From Tubiluchus corallicola (Eukaryota; Priapulida; Priapulimorpha; Priapulimorphida; Tubiluchidae), in the NCBI GenBank assembly GCA_030141605.1, contig JAQGDQ010000397.1:149513-213512 (forward strand): DNA of 64,000 nt. Direction: 5' to 3'. This document shows, in pieces, positions 11,990 to 23,800 of this stretch. The translations under genes were made by a program, and so were the position numbers. The notes below the pieces were generated by a model. The model made no database searches. It was given only the letters and a program-made list of their open reading frames with translations, and was not told where the DNA came from. Every line of letters starts with the position of its first letter. Positions within the stretch are counted from its first letter, which is position 1.

Positions 11990-12880
11990 TTGAAATGGAA
12001 TCCATTTTGTTACCTAACACAAAAATCCCATATTATTGCAGTGAACAGTGCAAAGTAAAGTGAAGCAGAAACATAAAAATATAATTAAGAAAGTTTGTAC
12101 TCACTATTGGATAAAATACGCTATCATGCCTTCTTTATGTCACTGAAATTGCCACTTAGAATTTACTGTGTAGCTGATCTTGATAGTGTCTTCAACCAGA
12201 TTGTTAATTTCTACATTCTAATTTATAGTGAACCAGTATATTGAATAAATTGGAAAGGGACTCAAGGGTGGAAAGGGAAGAGAGTGCAAGGAGCACTAGT
12301 ACAATTAAATATTGGGCTATTAGAGGTTAGGTAATTGGCGTTGTGTAGTTAGGCCTCGTTAGGCCAGTCCAACAAGTTTCTGTATCATGACCACCTCTAA
12401 TTGAAAATCTTTTCAATTTGTGTCAAACAAAGAAACTATAAGTTTCATAAACTAATCAGGTAAGTAATCAGATTTATGCAATTGATACAGTCTTTGTTTA
12501 TAACCCTCATGAATGAAATCAGCTGCAAGTCTCTGTTTTTCACTTATCACGGCAATATATAATATAACATTATTATCATGTTGTTACACTAAAAATGTCA
12601 CATTTATCTGTAGAAAAGTTGTTTAACCAACCACCATTGCACATGCGCATTAACGTTCCTGTCTGGTGAAAGCAAGGTGTAGAACGATTGAATTTAAACT
12701 ATGTAACTCCAACGTAACTTCGGAATGGAATACTATTCCCGAAAAAATTTGATTTGACAAGCTGATACTGTTCAAGTTTCGAACTCTGTTTCATCGCAAC
12801 ATTTTCAGAGGTCTAGAGCTACAGTAGGCTGACATACCTACAGCTGCGTTTCTATGCATTTCGTACAAACATACAACTGA
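11990..12880. other. Intergenic, probable POMK-like promoter region
   Basis: No coding or repeat feature is recognised. It lies directly upstream of the first exon of the kinase gene and probably includes its promoter and 5' UTR, but no TATA box is convincing. Confidence 0.35.
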
Positions 12881-12883
12881 ATT

Positions 12884-15656
12884 ATGTTTGGTCTATTTGT
12901 GTTTAATCCTACTAAGACGAGTGTCATGGTTTACCGAAATATACAAGCAGTCATCTTCATTTGTTTATTAGCATCAGCATTGTACGGTAAGTAACGGACG
13001 TGCTAACCTTAAGGGAAATGGGCGAGTGACCGCCGGTTTTAATAAACTTCTCGGACTCTTAGGTCCAGTTTTTTGGGCCTCAGAGATCTCGTAATATCTA
13101 AACTACTTCAATCACCAATGATCAGCCTATCCAACTAATACTCGCTCTAATTTCTGGTTCATTTTCTTAAAACGCGAAGTTACATTTTACAAAATTGAAG
13201 AAACCAAAAGCCCTATGAGGAGATGCCACCTAAAAGAAAAATTAACTGACGTCTATTGCCCTGCTCCTTTGACCAGTGGTCAGTGGTCCACCCTGTTGTT
13301 TGTAACACTACAAGAAGAGCGATTTTTCTAACCACTAACCTCTAACCACTAAACAAGTTGAAAAACATTAAGTTGAAAACAATTAAGAAGCTACGTTACA
13401 AGTGCTGTTATTTTTTCTCATACGTATTCAAATACTGTTCCATTTGATTACCTTTCTAGATAGAAAACGGTGTAACTTAACACAGCCCCGTTTTTGCAGG
13501 TTACTTATCACTACTATCATCATCGTCATCATTGTCATCGTCGCCGTTGCACTCAGTGTTACCATCTTTCAGATGTCCTGTTGGATTTTTCCGCTTGCAA
13601 GGGATGCAAAACTGTTCGAAATGGTTGAACTGTGAGGACTTAACGAAAGGTGTAAAAAAGAAGAAATTTTTTCTCTCTGGTGGCTCAAAACTGGTATTTG
13701 TTAATTAACTATTTTCTACTAAGGATGTCTTGTGCTTTTCATCACCACGAGTGTCATCTAGCTTAGTAGTTAACAGCTAATTACCTGTAACTCAATGTAG
13801 ATTGTGAAAGCTTTCTTCAAGCACAAGAATACTTTTAGCTTAAAAAATTTGTCTTGAAATTTGATACAACTTACATAATGCCTTTTCCCATATGGTACCT
13901 GCATCGGCCCTAATTCTGTATAAAATGTATCAGTTTAAACACCCCTGATGACTGAAACAAGTTTCGATAACACTGAGTAAAGTTTGAAAAAATAATCAGA
14001 GAATTCGTAGCGTGCACTGTCAAGCATGACATTTTGACAATTGGCATGAACATTTTAAATTATTATTATTTCTAGTTACATATGTCTTTCCAGCAGGTAA
14101 GCGAAATGCTAAGTAATATAGTTTTGATTGGAAAGCTTTGGGGACATAATTTAACATCTCCGTTTCTTTCCCCGATTTATGTTTGCGTAGTGACGTCATG
14201 TAATGACGACGTCGGAACAGTATTATGGGAGATTTTAAATGTATCAAGTAAAAAATCTTTTCTACGCGTGTACAATATGTGCATAATATTGCTGTGAAGT
14301 AGTATAAATTTTAAGGCAATTTTTTGAAACCCACTTTAGGTGCCCTATTCTTGTCCTTTAAAAAAGTCTGACATTTATTTGTGAATTAGAGGAGCCGAAC
14401 AACTTCTTAAAATGATTTCGGAGATATAGCTATTAACATGTTCTAATGCTTATATATACTGCTTCCATACTTCCCCCTAAACTTCTAGACTGTTAACACA
14501 ACATCTCGTGAAACGTTTGAGCTGAAAAATAAAGAGATTTTCATGTTGAAAGAGTTTTTAACTTAATTAACTTAAATTTGATTCAGGATACGTTACAGTC
14601 GATTCACGATTTATTATTCGCTCTTCATTGTTCTATTTAAAACACGGCAGCAAGAACGGCTACTGCAGCAGCAAAGCAAAGCAACAGTATCGTTAGCAAC
14701 ATCAGTGCCATCATCTTCAGCAGCAGCAACATCAGCGTTATTAGCAATAGAAGTGTCAGCAGAAATTGCAACAACAGCAGCAGCAACAGCTGCAGCCAGT
14801 AGCAACAACAACAACAGCAGTAGCAACAACACTAATGATGACATCACAATCATCACATTCGCGTTACTCTTTCATCTGTAAGATTTCCTTTTTGCAGTTT
14901 GCCCTAGTAACGTGGAAGAACCGGACAATCGTCATGGCCACAATAAAAAGGACACGCAATGTGGACGGTAACTTGACAAGAATGTTAGAAAACTACATCA
15001 AATTCCAACACAAAACCAACGTTGTTCAACTTATTGGTTACTGCAAAAAAACGTTGACAATTTGTACTGAATACCATAAACTAGGCAACGCAAAGACTGT
15101 TGATAAAGTTCTTGAACAATCATCAGTTCATAATACTGCGAGACATCGTCTAAATTTGTGTATTGACTATGCAGAAGTTGCTGAGTTCTTAGACAAACAA
15201 AACCTTTATCAATGCGACGCACACAGCTTGAAGAAACTGTTGTCACAATACCTCCTCACAGATGATTTCCGGTTAGTTCTCAATGACCTTGATGATATTA
15301 AATCTCAGGAAGCCCGTTGCACGTTTAAGAATCGCACCCTGCGCTCAGATCTGAAGTTTGAAGCACCAGAATCGAGATTGTGGAATGACATCGAGTGCAC
15401 TACAGTTGCATGTGCCGAAAAGCAGAGAGCTATCAAACATGCAAATGAAGTGTTCAGAATTCCAGACGTTTGCTTGTCATTCTTCATTGGGATTGAAAAT
15501 GACCAGAAGAAAAAGGAAAGATTTGCTTTTGCTGTTGACATCCTAGCACCCGTGCATCAGGCTTGTAAAGATGCAGATCCAAATAAGAGACCGTCAATAA
15601 ACTCTGTTGTGAAATTTTATCGAAACGTTCTGGCAAAAAATTCGAAGTTTAAATAA
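12884..15656 (+). CDS. pomk: POMK-like protein O-mannose kinase, four exons
   Basis: POMK phosphorylates the O-mannose trisaccharide of alpha-dystroglycan in the ER. Exon 1 (12884-12986) encodes the cytosolic start and signal-anchor and ends at a strong donor (gtaagt). Exon 2 (13500-13651, acceptor tttttgcag) encodes a Ser/Leu-rich stem and the POMK hallmark Cys block at residues 60-82 (CPVGFFRLQGM, NCSKWLNCEDL). Exon 3 starts at 14094 or 14097 (VSEMLSNIVLIGK); its end is uncertain (14180 or 14186). Exon 4 (14898-15656, acceptor ttttgcag) carries NVVQLIGYCKKTL, TEYHKLG, LCIDYAEVAEFL, QCDAHSLKKLLSQYLLTDDFRLVLNDLDDI, IPDV and ACKDADPNKRPS. All joins keep phase. Total is about 365 residues; human POMK is 350. 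The catalytic-loop Asp and the metal-binding DLD are present, but the Gly-loop and VK region around exon 3 is poorly matched, so one exon boundary may be wrong. AATAAA overlaps the stop codon. Confidence 0.82.
14640..14835 (+). repeat. CAG/CAA trinucleotide-rich intronic tract
   Basis: Interrupted (CAG)n and (CAA)n runs lie in the last intron of the POMK-like gene, just before the exon 4 acceptor. The poly-Gln frame they open starts at a TTG codon and is not expected to be coding. Confidence 0.6.
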
Positions 15657-15779
15657 AATTTTTTTCATCGCAATTAAAGACCTAATTATTTGGCCTATAA
15701 ACATGTATAACGTTTATGATAGTAAAAGTTCCACACAATAATAACTAAAAGAAGTAAAGAATTTTGAACATAAATTTAC

Positions 15780-15965
15780 ATTGGCAAACCATGCCACATC
15801 CACTACGCCATACCACCCACATCACATCACCCATACTATGCAGCTCTACATATCAACACAAGAACTATATAACCCCACCACACTACCCACACATACCCAA
15901 CCAGTATTTTTAGTGCCTCCCCTGCAACAACAAATCCAAACGCCTTTCCCCACTTTCCCCATCAC
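15780..15965 (+). repeat. CAC/ACC-rich low-complexity tract
   Basis: A G-poor stretch (ccacatccac, cacccacatcacatcaccc, ccccaccacactaccc) resembles 32880-33075 and the reverse complement of 24030-24150. The three may be copies of one repeat. Confidence 0.5.
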
Positions 15966-16170
15966 AACCCAAAATGATCTTTTCTTGTAAAATATTACAA
16001 CAAAGTATAACAGCACCTGTGAGTTAGGCATAATTCATGTGTTATTTATGTTTTCATTAGTGGGCAGACGGTTAGTAAACCTAGCTCAGGCAGTGATTAC
16101 TATTAATATGAACTTACCGTCTGTCCCTATACGTAATTATATGATCCTCTGGCTGTTTCTTAAGTTTGCC

Positions 16171-17128
16171 CAGTGGCGGTTCGTTTATAGGTCCTGCGGT
16201 ACTGCAGCCCCCCCCCCCCCTGTTTTCACTCATCATTATTGATAATATTAAATATAATAAGTCTTTTTTTCTTTATTTCTTTTTTATACTTTTGTTGAAC
16301 CAGATCACGTGAGTGAAGTACAATTTGCTTCACAGCCCAAGCAACGTGGTGTTTGACTGTTGTGCACATGCGACCATATGCATGTGTCTGAGATAAGACA
16401 CTGTATGCTATTGTCTGCTGCTACGTAGAAAAGTACTGTCTCCGAACACAGTAAGAATTACCACGTGCTTACGTTGTACCATCATATTCTTGGGCGTGAT
16501 AAAATGCAAACTTAGCGTGTGTACTTAATTAATTAACATAAATAATTTAATAATGGACGCTTTGCATTCCCAGAAATAAGTGTAAGTGAACTGCAACATC
16601 TTTTTTTCACAGTTGTCTGTCCATGAGAAAGTTGCAGTTAAGAAAAGAGGCCGTTCAACATCCGATTTTCAAATATAAATAAAACATTAAAATTACATGT
16701 TTGATAAAAATGTCATTTGTTTGTCTTTTCACAACAGATTTGCGAGAGCTTCCTGCTTTTGATGCCGATGTGCCAGCTTTTGTACCAGCATTAGTTGCTT
16801 GTCTCCCAAACTTTTGTCGGACATTAGCAGTTCGTGTTCCACTCTTTGAACCAGCATTAGTTGCTTATGTCCCAACCTTTTCTCCAAGATTAGCAGTCTG
16901 AGTTCCAGCCTTTGTTCCATTATTTGTAGCACTTCTGCCTGTGTTCAACTCATTTCCAGCTTGTAGAGCTGAAACTTGGGGTACCTTAATGCTACGTGCA
17001 TTCTCACTAGGCAATTGTGGGGCATTTACTGCATTTGGTAATTGTTCGGCAGGCTTCGCCAGATTAAATTTTTCCTAAGATTTTTCTAAAGCAGAACCCC
17101 CACTAGTTTTAGTTATTAGCCGCCACTG
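16171..17128. mobile_element. Non-autonomous hAT DNA transposon (958 bp)
   Basis: The element begins CAGTGGCGG at 16171 and ends with its exact reverse complement CCGCCACTG at 17128, a classic hAT terminus. The flanking 8-mers are agtttgcc (16163-16170) and agtttgct (17129-17136), 7 of 8 identical, which fits the 8-bp hAT target-site duplication. The interior carries a run of 13-14 C near 16209, a 66-bp tandem repeat (about 16785-16915) and a decayed minus-strand reading frame. No transposase catalytic domain is seen, so it depended on a partner element. Confidence 0.8.
16700..17077 (-). pseudogene. Decayed ORF with 22-residue repeats inside hAT element
   Basis: Read on the minus strand from about 17077, one frame stays open apart from a single TAA near 16880. 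It encodes an Ala/Thr/Asn/Gly/Lys-rich protein with repeats of the form ATNAGxKxGTxTANxxxK(F/V)G, each 22 residues (66 bases), followed by a Lys-rich tail. I do not recognise the family. It may be the N-terminal remnant of the hAT ORF or a captured coding piece. Confidence 0.35.
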
Positions 17129-18134
17129 AGTTTGCTGCTTCCACCAAAGGACTCTTTTCAATCCTCTTTACTCTGATAATTCTTGTAGCAGAAATTTTTT
17201 CGACTGTAAAAATACACTTCATAACTTCTTCAACTCAGATAACAAATCTAGCACCATGGAGTCACCCAATCAACTTATACTCGCTTACACTCAGCAAATT
17301 TATACACACTTTTCTGCTCTCACATTTTGCTCAAATACGCAAAATCCCTATTGATGTTGATGTTGTGGCAACTGCAGTTACTCAAAACAACCGTTGTAAC
17401 CATTGGTGAACAAAAAAGGGATATGGGAACGTAGCATCGTATACACATGCTAGGCATCCTTAGTTCATACCCCATACATGAAACGCTATGCAAAAAGGAG
17501 ATATGGAAAAGGAATAATAAAAAATCGCACTAACCTATTAACACAAAAAAATATATTCACGCAAAGTCTATTGCTTCATTTCTTTACGAAGAAGTTGGTT
17601 TATGAAATTAGTCAATTAGAGTCATTTTTGAGTCAATTAAGTGTCTGAGTCTATTTATAGAGAGTCTAATAAACGGCCGTCTTGTTCCAGTTATTGCTTC
17701 AGTATTAGTTTTTAAGTTGAAATTTTAAAGTGACGCTGACATCAGGCTGTAATGATTTTAATTCATAAACATGGACTGGCTCTATGGTCAATGTCAGTCT
17801 CAACTGTACACAGTACAATGTATATAATTATACAATATTATAATAACTTCAGAATTAAAGTTGAGAAACATTTATGACAATGTTCTTTAATTTTCATATC
17901 TATTTGATGTACTTCTATGTGAAGCTTTTTATATAGCGTTGCAAAAATATATCTGCAAATTAAACCTTGAATAGACTTAAGTTTTTGCTTTTTTTTATTT
18001 GAAGATATTTATTTCATATAAAGTTTGCGTATAAATACACTTATAATTAATAATACGAGAACATCCTACATAGTCCTCATTTATAACTCAAAGAAAGTAG
18101 CAGCTTTTATTAAATTAAAGTTATAAGGTTATAG
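17129..18134. other. Intergenic, A+T-rich
   Basis: No gene or recognisable repeat is seen. Confidence 0.4.
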
Positions 18135-18700
18135 GCAGAGTATAATAGATGACGTCAGAACAATGGCTTTGCGTCAGCAGTTTTCCAAGCGAAAATTGCC
18201 AAAAATGGAACATCTAATTAACTAGTCGATACTCCTCTTGTTGGACCTGCCCTAAGATATAGTGTACATCATCGTATAGCCCCGTTCTTCCTCCTTCTAA
18301 AGAGCTGTATATCTCCTTCCAAGAGTCACAATATACGCCTTTAGAGCGTTTTTTCTAAAGGGTGTTTGGCCGAAATTTCGAAGAAATTGGGAGTTGGGTC
18401 CATATACCCGCAGTGTGCAAAAGTGAAATCTAAATATGACTATTACACCCAACGTTAAATGGGTTATTCAACTATTACCAGCAGCACCTGTGGCCCGTTC
18501 CAGATCTCTAGAAATAAGAGGTACAATTTTTGCAAAAAACGAGCAAGCATGACCATTTTTGAAGATTTTTACGGCCCCTGTTCCTCCAGTTAGGTCCGAT
18601 TCGAAATATAAACCACCAGGTGCGAACCCTTGGGTGGAGACCTTTCATTTGACGTATAGATCAATAGATTAAAATGACTGCAAATTTCTACAACTTTGCT
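18135..18700 (+). repeat. Composite dispersed repeat
   Basis: Bases 18135-18250 match 9757-9870. Bases 18400-18620 match 24240-24430 in inverted orientation (shared 'cctcttatttctagagat' and 'ccatttaacgttggatgt' type blocks). Bases 18590-18670 match 32285-32355 (shared 'gagacctttcatttgacgt' then 'atagatc'). No coding potential. It looks like nested or modular non-autonomous elements. Confidence 0.55.
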
Positions 18701-20218
18701 CCTGTGACTGAATGTGTTGCACTAAACTGTAATGTTTGGTAAAATCCAATAGAGGAGTGCTATCACGATATATTGTGCGTCCCTCATGAAATACAGGAAC
18801 AGATACACCAGAAAATGATACGTCAGAAAACGAGACAAAAAGTAAGACGAATTTTCAAATTTATCGCTCATTAAAAAAATAATTAAGTTGAACTGTAATT
18901 GCGGAAAACCAATCATGTGAGTCTCATTCTTGTTATGCTGATGCCAGTGTTTGTGTGTCACTGTTTTCAAGGCCTCTGCATTCAGGACCACTAGAGAATC
19001 TAGTCAGATGATCTGACTTTCAGATTTGCTATGGAAAGTGTAAACAGCAAAATGTGCACTAGTGTTTTCCAAAAATTTGAACGTTATTTTAGAAGTCAAA
19101 GATGAAGTGAAACCAAATTTCGATTTTGAGTGTAAAATGCGTGAATTTGGTTAAATGTGAAAAGTGTGCATTGTATTTTCTGTGGCAAGTAAATTTAAAA
19201 AAATATTTATGTTGTGATTGTGCTAATTGTATGGCGTGTCAATAATTTTCTTTTCTAATGAATGAAATTACAGCTGCGAATGGTCGTTAAGCTCACCAAC
19301 GCTGGTACCACGTATCAACAGAGCCGAATAACTAGAACAATTATGATAGGCTTACCTACACTTATATAAAATACAAGAAAAAATATAATGCTTCATTTCC
19401 ACACCCCAAAGGAATAAGAAGATCAAGTGTTCTAGTTCGATAATGTCCATCATAAGAATTTCTCACTAGAGTTACTAATTTTCCATTTTCAAGCATCCAA
19501 ACGGAGCATTCTCCTTAAGCAGTACAATGTCAACTAACTTCAGGGTAACTTTCTTGGTTGTGCCAAATGCGTCTGTGCCAAACTGATCAGATATTTTCTA
19601 GATGCTCCAGATGCTTCTGTCAATGTTACAGTATAAGAGTAGTTTTTGGCTGATCACATTTTGCTGGTAGTGGGATCATCATAGTTACCAATAAACCAAG
19701 AAGATGAGCAGGAGTTATTGAAAATCCAGAATCATCACACAAATACCAAATGATTCGAATTCAGCATGACCTCAATTTTGGACAAAATTGTTAAAAGCTG
19801 TCAGACATATTCTTCAGATTGCTTCAATCAGTTCTCACTTTCTTTTTCAAGGGAGACATTGAAACAGCCGCTTATTAAGGTACCATACAGTATAATGAAT
19901 TTTCTAGTAATTCCATGTTGACAACTGTAATTTTTCACACTTGGATCAGTAGTATTACATGTTTTACTGACAGTAGATTTGGTAAGTTTAAAGTTAGCAG
20001 CATTATCGGATGCATTCATTCTGTGCTTTGCTCTTCTTACAATAAATCGTCTGAGGCAAAGTAAGAATTAGTCTGCTCACGAGGCTTTTACTAGTTCCAA
20101 ATATACTGCTTTTGTTGTAAAACATGCATACAAACGCACCTACATTTTCGCTATTGATTGGCTTGTTTTAACTTAGAGTGGTCCAGTGTAATCTAATCCA
20201 GTACATGTAAATGAATTA
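18701..20218. other. Intergenic, no recognised feature
   Basis: Only short open frames of random length occur. Nothing is recognised on either strand. Confidence 0.4.
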
Positions 20219-21440
20219 TATTTATTTATTTTCTATTTCATTTCAATTAACTTTTCTTTGTATTATCCACTTTCATAACATACAATGCAACATTTAATGA
20301 CACTTCATACTTCTGTTATAGTTGTTGAAGCTTTGAATTTTTTTCTACCTGCCTTATGTTTGTATGAGTACCCACCTATCAATCTCAACGCATAGTATTG
20401 AAGGAGATTTAATTTTAAGTAATTTTCTCTTTTGGTTTTTTGAAGTAGTGTACATCCATATAAGAAGTGTGGTAGAACTAAAGTCTTATATATTAGTGTT
20501 TTAGTTTTCTTTGTTAGTTGCCCTTTAACTTGTCGGATATATGATGTGCTAGATGCCATTTTTGTGTATTATGTTATTAAAGTGTTCATCCCATGAAAGA
20601 TTATTGTCTACTTGTATGCCCAGGAATTTAACATTGTTAGTTTGTTTGATTACAGCATTATCTATTGTCAAAGTGGTTGATGATGCATCATTAGTATTTA
20701 ATGAGGGTGGCAGTATCATGAATTCTGTTTTGTCATTATTCATTTTTAGCTTGTAATGACTAAATGCCATATTTATGTTTTTTATATCTTCTTCTAAATA
20801 ATTTTTTGCAGTTTGGATATTTTCATGAGCTATGTAGATTGTAGCGTCATCAGCGTATTGCGTTATTTGTGAGTGTTGTAATACACTAGATATGTTGTTT
20901 ACATTTACTCAAAATAATAATGAACCTAGTAGTGTTCCTTGCGGTATACTTCTGTTTAACATGGCCCAGTCAGAAAAGTTGGTTGTATTTAACTTTACTC
21001 GTTGTTGCCTATCTTTGAGATAATTTTCTATCAGTATTAACGATATCGAATCTAATCCGATTTGTTTTAAGTTATCGTAAAGTAGTTCGTGATTAATGCT
21101 ATCGAATGTTTTACTTAAATCCAAAAATGCTGCTAAAATGTATTGCTTGTTGTCTAAACTATGTCTCCAGTTTCCTGTTGTGTGTATTAGGGCGCCAATG
21201 GTTGAATGGTGTTTACGGAAGCCAAACTGATGTTTTGATAAGAGTTCATGTTTATTTGCATATGAATTTATCTGATCATAAATAATCCTTGCCCAAACTT
21301 TGCCGAAACAATGGATTACGGAAATCGGGCGATAATTCATGAAATCACATTTCGGATCTTTTTTTATGGATTGGAGTCACATTTGCCATTTTACATACAG
21401 TTGGAAATTCCCCTCTCATAATTATCTGATTAGCAATGTA
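20219..21440 (-). pseudogene. Jockey/CR1-like LINE reverse transcriptase, broken
   Basis: Minus-strand reading from about 21440 gives 'RGEFPTVCKMANVTPIHKK', then after a frameshift in an A-run (about 21362) 'NYRPISVI', 'HQFGFRKHHST', 'AAFLDLSKTFDSINH', 'SIPQGTLLGSLLF', an in-frame TGA (about 20908), 'YADDATIYIAHENI', 'MNNDKTEFMILP', 'NNVKFLGIQVDNNLSWDEH', a second frameshift (about 20555), and the thumb/C-terminal region 'LPHFLYGCTLLQ'. The catalytic motifs (F-x-D and YADD) are kept, but three breaks make it dead. The 3' end has an AATAAATAAAT-like tail at about 20219-20230. The endonuclease domain is absent (5' truncated). Confidence 0.85.
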
Positions 21441-21475
21441 AGTTAATTATGAGAGGCGAATTTCCAATTGCAGAC
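21397..21475. repeat. Inverted repeat at LINE 5' end
   Basis: A left arm 'ttggaaattcccctctcat' is answered by 'atgagaggcgaatttccaa' about 24 bases later, giving arms of roughly 27 bases with one or two mismatches. The left arm is LINE coding sequence, so the right arm is an inverted copy of it. Confidence 0.7.
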
Positions 21476-21589
21476 TTGTTTGCCAGACTAGCAAAGCAAA
21501 TTGCAACAATAGTTAAAGTAATGCATGGTCGTTCTTCAAACAACTACAGAACAAGTTACGTTAATTAAATCTTGCACCTAATAATAATT

Positions 21590-22085
21590 TCACGACTGCA
21601 GCTTACATAAACATAAAAATCACAATAATAGTCTTCATCATTGCTGTCTGATCTGCAATGTAAACTTAGCATCGCTTGCTGAAATTGTCTGGCGCATTCA
21701 ATTTTCGCTGGAATCAAATCTTTTCATTAAATTTAATACAGGTTTTGTACTTAATACATCAAAATACATCACACAAATTGCAACACTCATCTCACGAGCA
21801 CTGCAATCATATGCATACCCAAAAATAACCTTTCCGACGCTTCGTGCACAATTTTGAATTTTAAGATATTATAACTATTAAAATGTCTCCAGGTTGGCTC
21901 TCAACAGAATGAATTACAATAAGCATTAAATAAAATTTAATATCTTTTATCATCAACAAAACAATAGCTCTAAGTTTTCTAATCAGATGGTTTGTGTGAT
22001 AGTAGTATAATGATCTTTGATTAACAATGTGAAGGTCATCTGGGTTATCATTTGAAACAATATGTCCCAAATATTTTTCTTTATC
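21590..22085 (-). mobile_element. LINE 3' end, second copy of the 59.6-61.1 kb family
   Basis: The minus strand encodes 'GHIVSNDNPDDLHIVNQRSLYYYHTNHLIRKL', matching 'VNQRSLNYCRTNQLIRKF' at 60.6 kb. The non-coding sequence through 'gtctcatc..ttacatcgc' matches 60585-61020 in reverse complement. It is 5' truncated just downstream of the YADD region and contains stops. Confidence 0.75.
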
Positions 22086-22979
22086 TCATGATGTTTGAAT
22101 TAGCCAGATTTTTGCAAGCTTTTTCTATGATCAATCTTTTGTAAATAAGCTTATTAGCTTTTGTGTTTTATGAATTTAATAGTTTTTATTTTAACAAAAA
22201 ATTATAATTTTGCTTAGTGGCTTATTCTTGCTTTAAAAGCAATACTGAAAAAAAGTCACAGCTGCTATAAATCGCCGTGGACAGATGTAGGCCTCACAGG
22301 CTTTGGTTAGTGTACAAATATTTGATTTGTAGCAAAAGTTATGGAACTGCGTTAAAATTTACATTTTGATTTAATTGCATAAATGCATTCTCGAGAAATT
22401 AAACAAAGATATGTTTATTTGTGTTCTTACAATTCACGGCTGGCATGTAATTCTGTGGAACGGCCTGAACGAACAATCTCAGCAGTCTGAGATTATTCTG
22501 AGCAGTAACACACAGCCGTGCAGACAGCTTATGCCATTGTGCGCCACATTCTCTAATGCTCAGCCGCCAGTGTATTGTTATTGTGCTTATAAATCATTTT
22601 AATCTTATCAAAACGTGGCATTTCCCAAGCAGTTATATTATTACAAACCTTACTTCAACGATTGCGTATTAACTAGATTTTAAATGAATAATGCTATACC
22701 TACATAGAATCATTTTTCTCAATTTATTTACGTAGTCTTTAATTACTGTTGTTAGTTAATTAATATTTTTTCTTTTAATTCTGCAGTTACAACTTTTTTT
22801 CTTGTTCGATTTTTGTACTTTATTTCAGGTTTTTCACACAGAATCGAAGATGCACTGCCGCTTTTGCTAATATTGGTTTGGGCGCATCCTCAGTAAGGTT
22901 TTGTTTCATTTACTCATAGTATCGTTAAACATAAAAATAAACGCTATTATCATTAAGAAACTTAAGAAAATCACTTCCA
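22086..22979. other. Intergenic, A+T-rich
   Basis: No gene or repeat is recognised. Confidence 0.4.
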
Positions 22980-23800
22980 CTGGAAATCATTATATTTGTT
23001 GGGTTAAACGAATCAGTTACTTACGACAGTATGATCTTTATAATCATGTCATGGGTATTAGCAAGATACCTAATCTAAATATCTAAACTCGTGTACACAG
23101 GGGCAGCGCCACTATCACGGTGACGTCGCACGGCATAGTACATGTGTTTCTGCAAGCACCATGAGCGAAAACAGTCCAGATAAGACTTTGTGCCATAACA
23201 AACACATAGAGGATGACGAAGTATTAGTTTCAAAAAATAGTGTTTGATTACATGTAACCTGCTTCACGAACCTTAAGACCACCCACAGACTGGTTCCGCC
23301 ATATTGCGCTAGATGGTAACTCACTAGTAAGTAATGTCAGACAGTTCTTTCACATTGCGTTTCTCAATTATCACTTTTAACGCCATATTATCAGCAGCTA
23401 TTAACAATCGTCAGCCTCCCAAACCTATCCAAAACAGTGGAATGTGGATTCACAATGTTAAAACCACCATTTGATCCAACTGATCACCACTGAGTTCTAC
23501 TACTTTAACTTCACTAGTTCTGCTATATCTAATGTTAACATCTTCAAAGAACAATCTGTCATTATCTTGACAGAAGCAACCACGTGCCCTCCAAAAACTG
23601 GGGACTTACACCTGATCGCATTCAATGAAGCCACTTTCTGTATTATTATAAGGTAGACCAGGCTCCTTAGTAGATAAGTCAGGCCCCTTAGTAAGCAGGA
23701 AAGTCAGAAAGCAACAAAAATATCAGCCCTATATCTAAACCAAAATATCCATACCATTATGCATTTTCAAGAATAGATGATCTATCTGTGTTCTAGCAAT
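22980..23800 (+). repeat. Dispersed ~0.7-0.8 kb repeat, copy 1
   Basis: It is collinear with 58740-59440. Shared blocks in order: 'ataatcatgtcatgggtatta', 'acacagg..cgc..attatcac(g/a)g', 'cacagactggttc', 'gtcagacagttctt', 'aaccaccat', 'aactgatcaccactg', 'caatgaagccactttc', 'gaaagtcagaaagcaac'. No long open frame is conserved between copies, so it is a non-coding element. Confidence 0.7.

Noticed and set aside
13402-13635. 77-residue ORF with hydrophobic run
   Set aside because: It is another frame of POMK-like exon 2 and its intron; the spliced frame matches POMK.
14766-14897. Poly-Gln N-terminus for the kinase
   Set aside because: It begins at TTG in a CAG/CAA tract and precedes a good acceptor (ttttgcag). 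It is intronic; the real N-terminus is in upstream exons.
16701-16901. Plus-strand repeat ORF in the hAT element
   Set aside because: It is the shadow of the 66-bp repeat. The minus-strand frame is longer and more protein-like.
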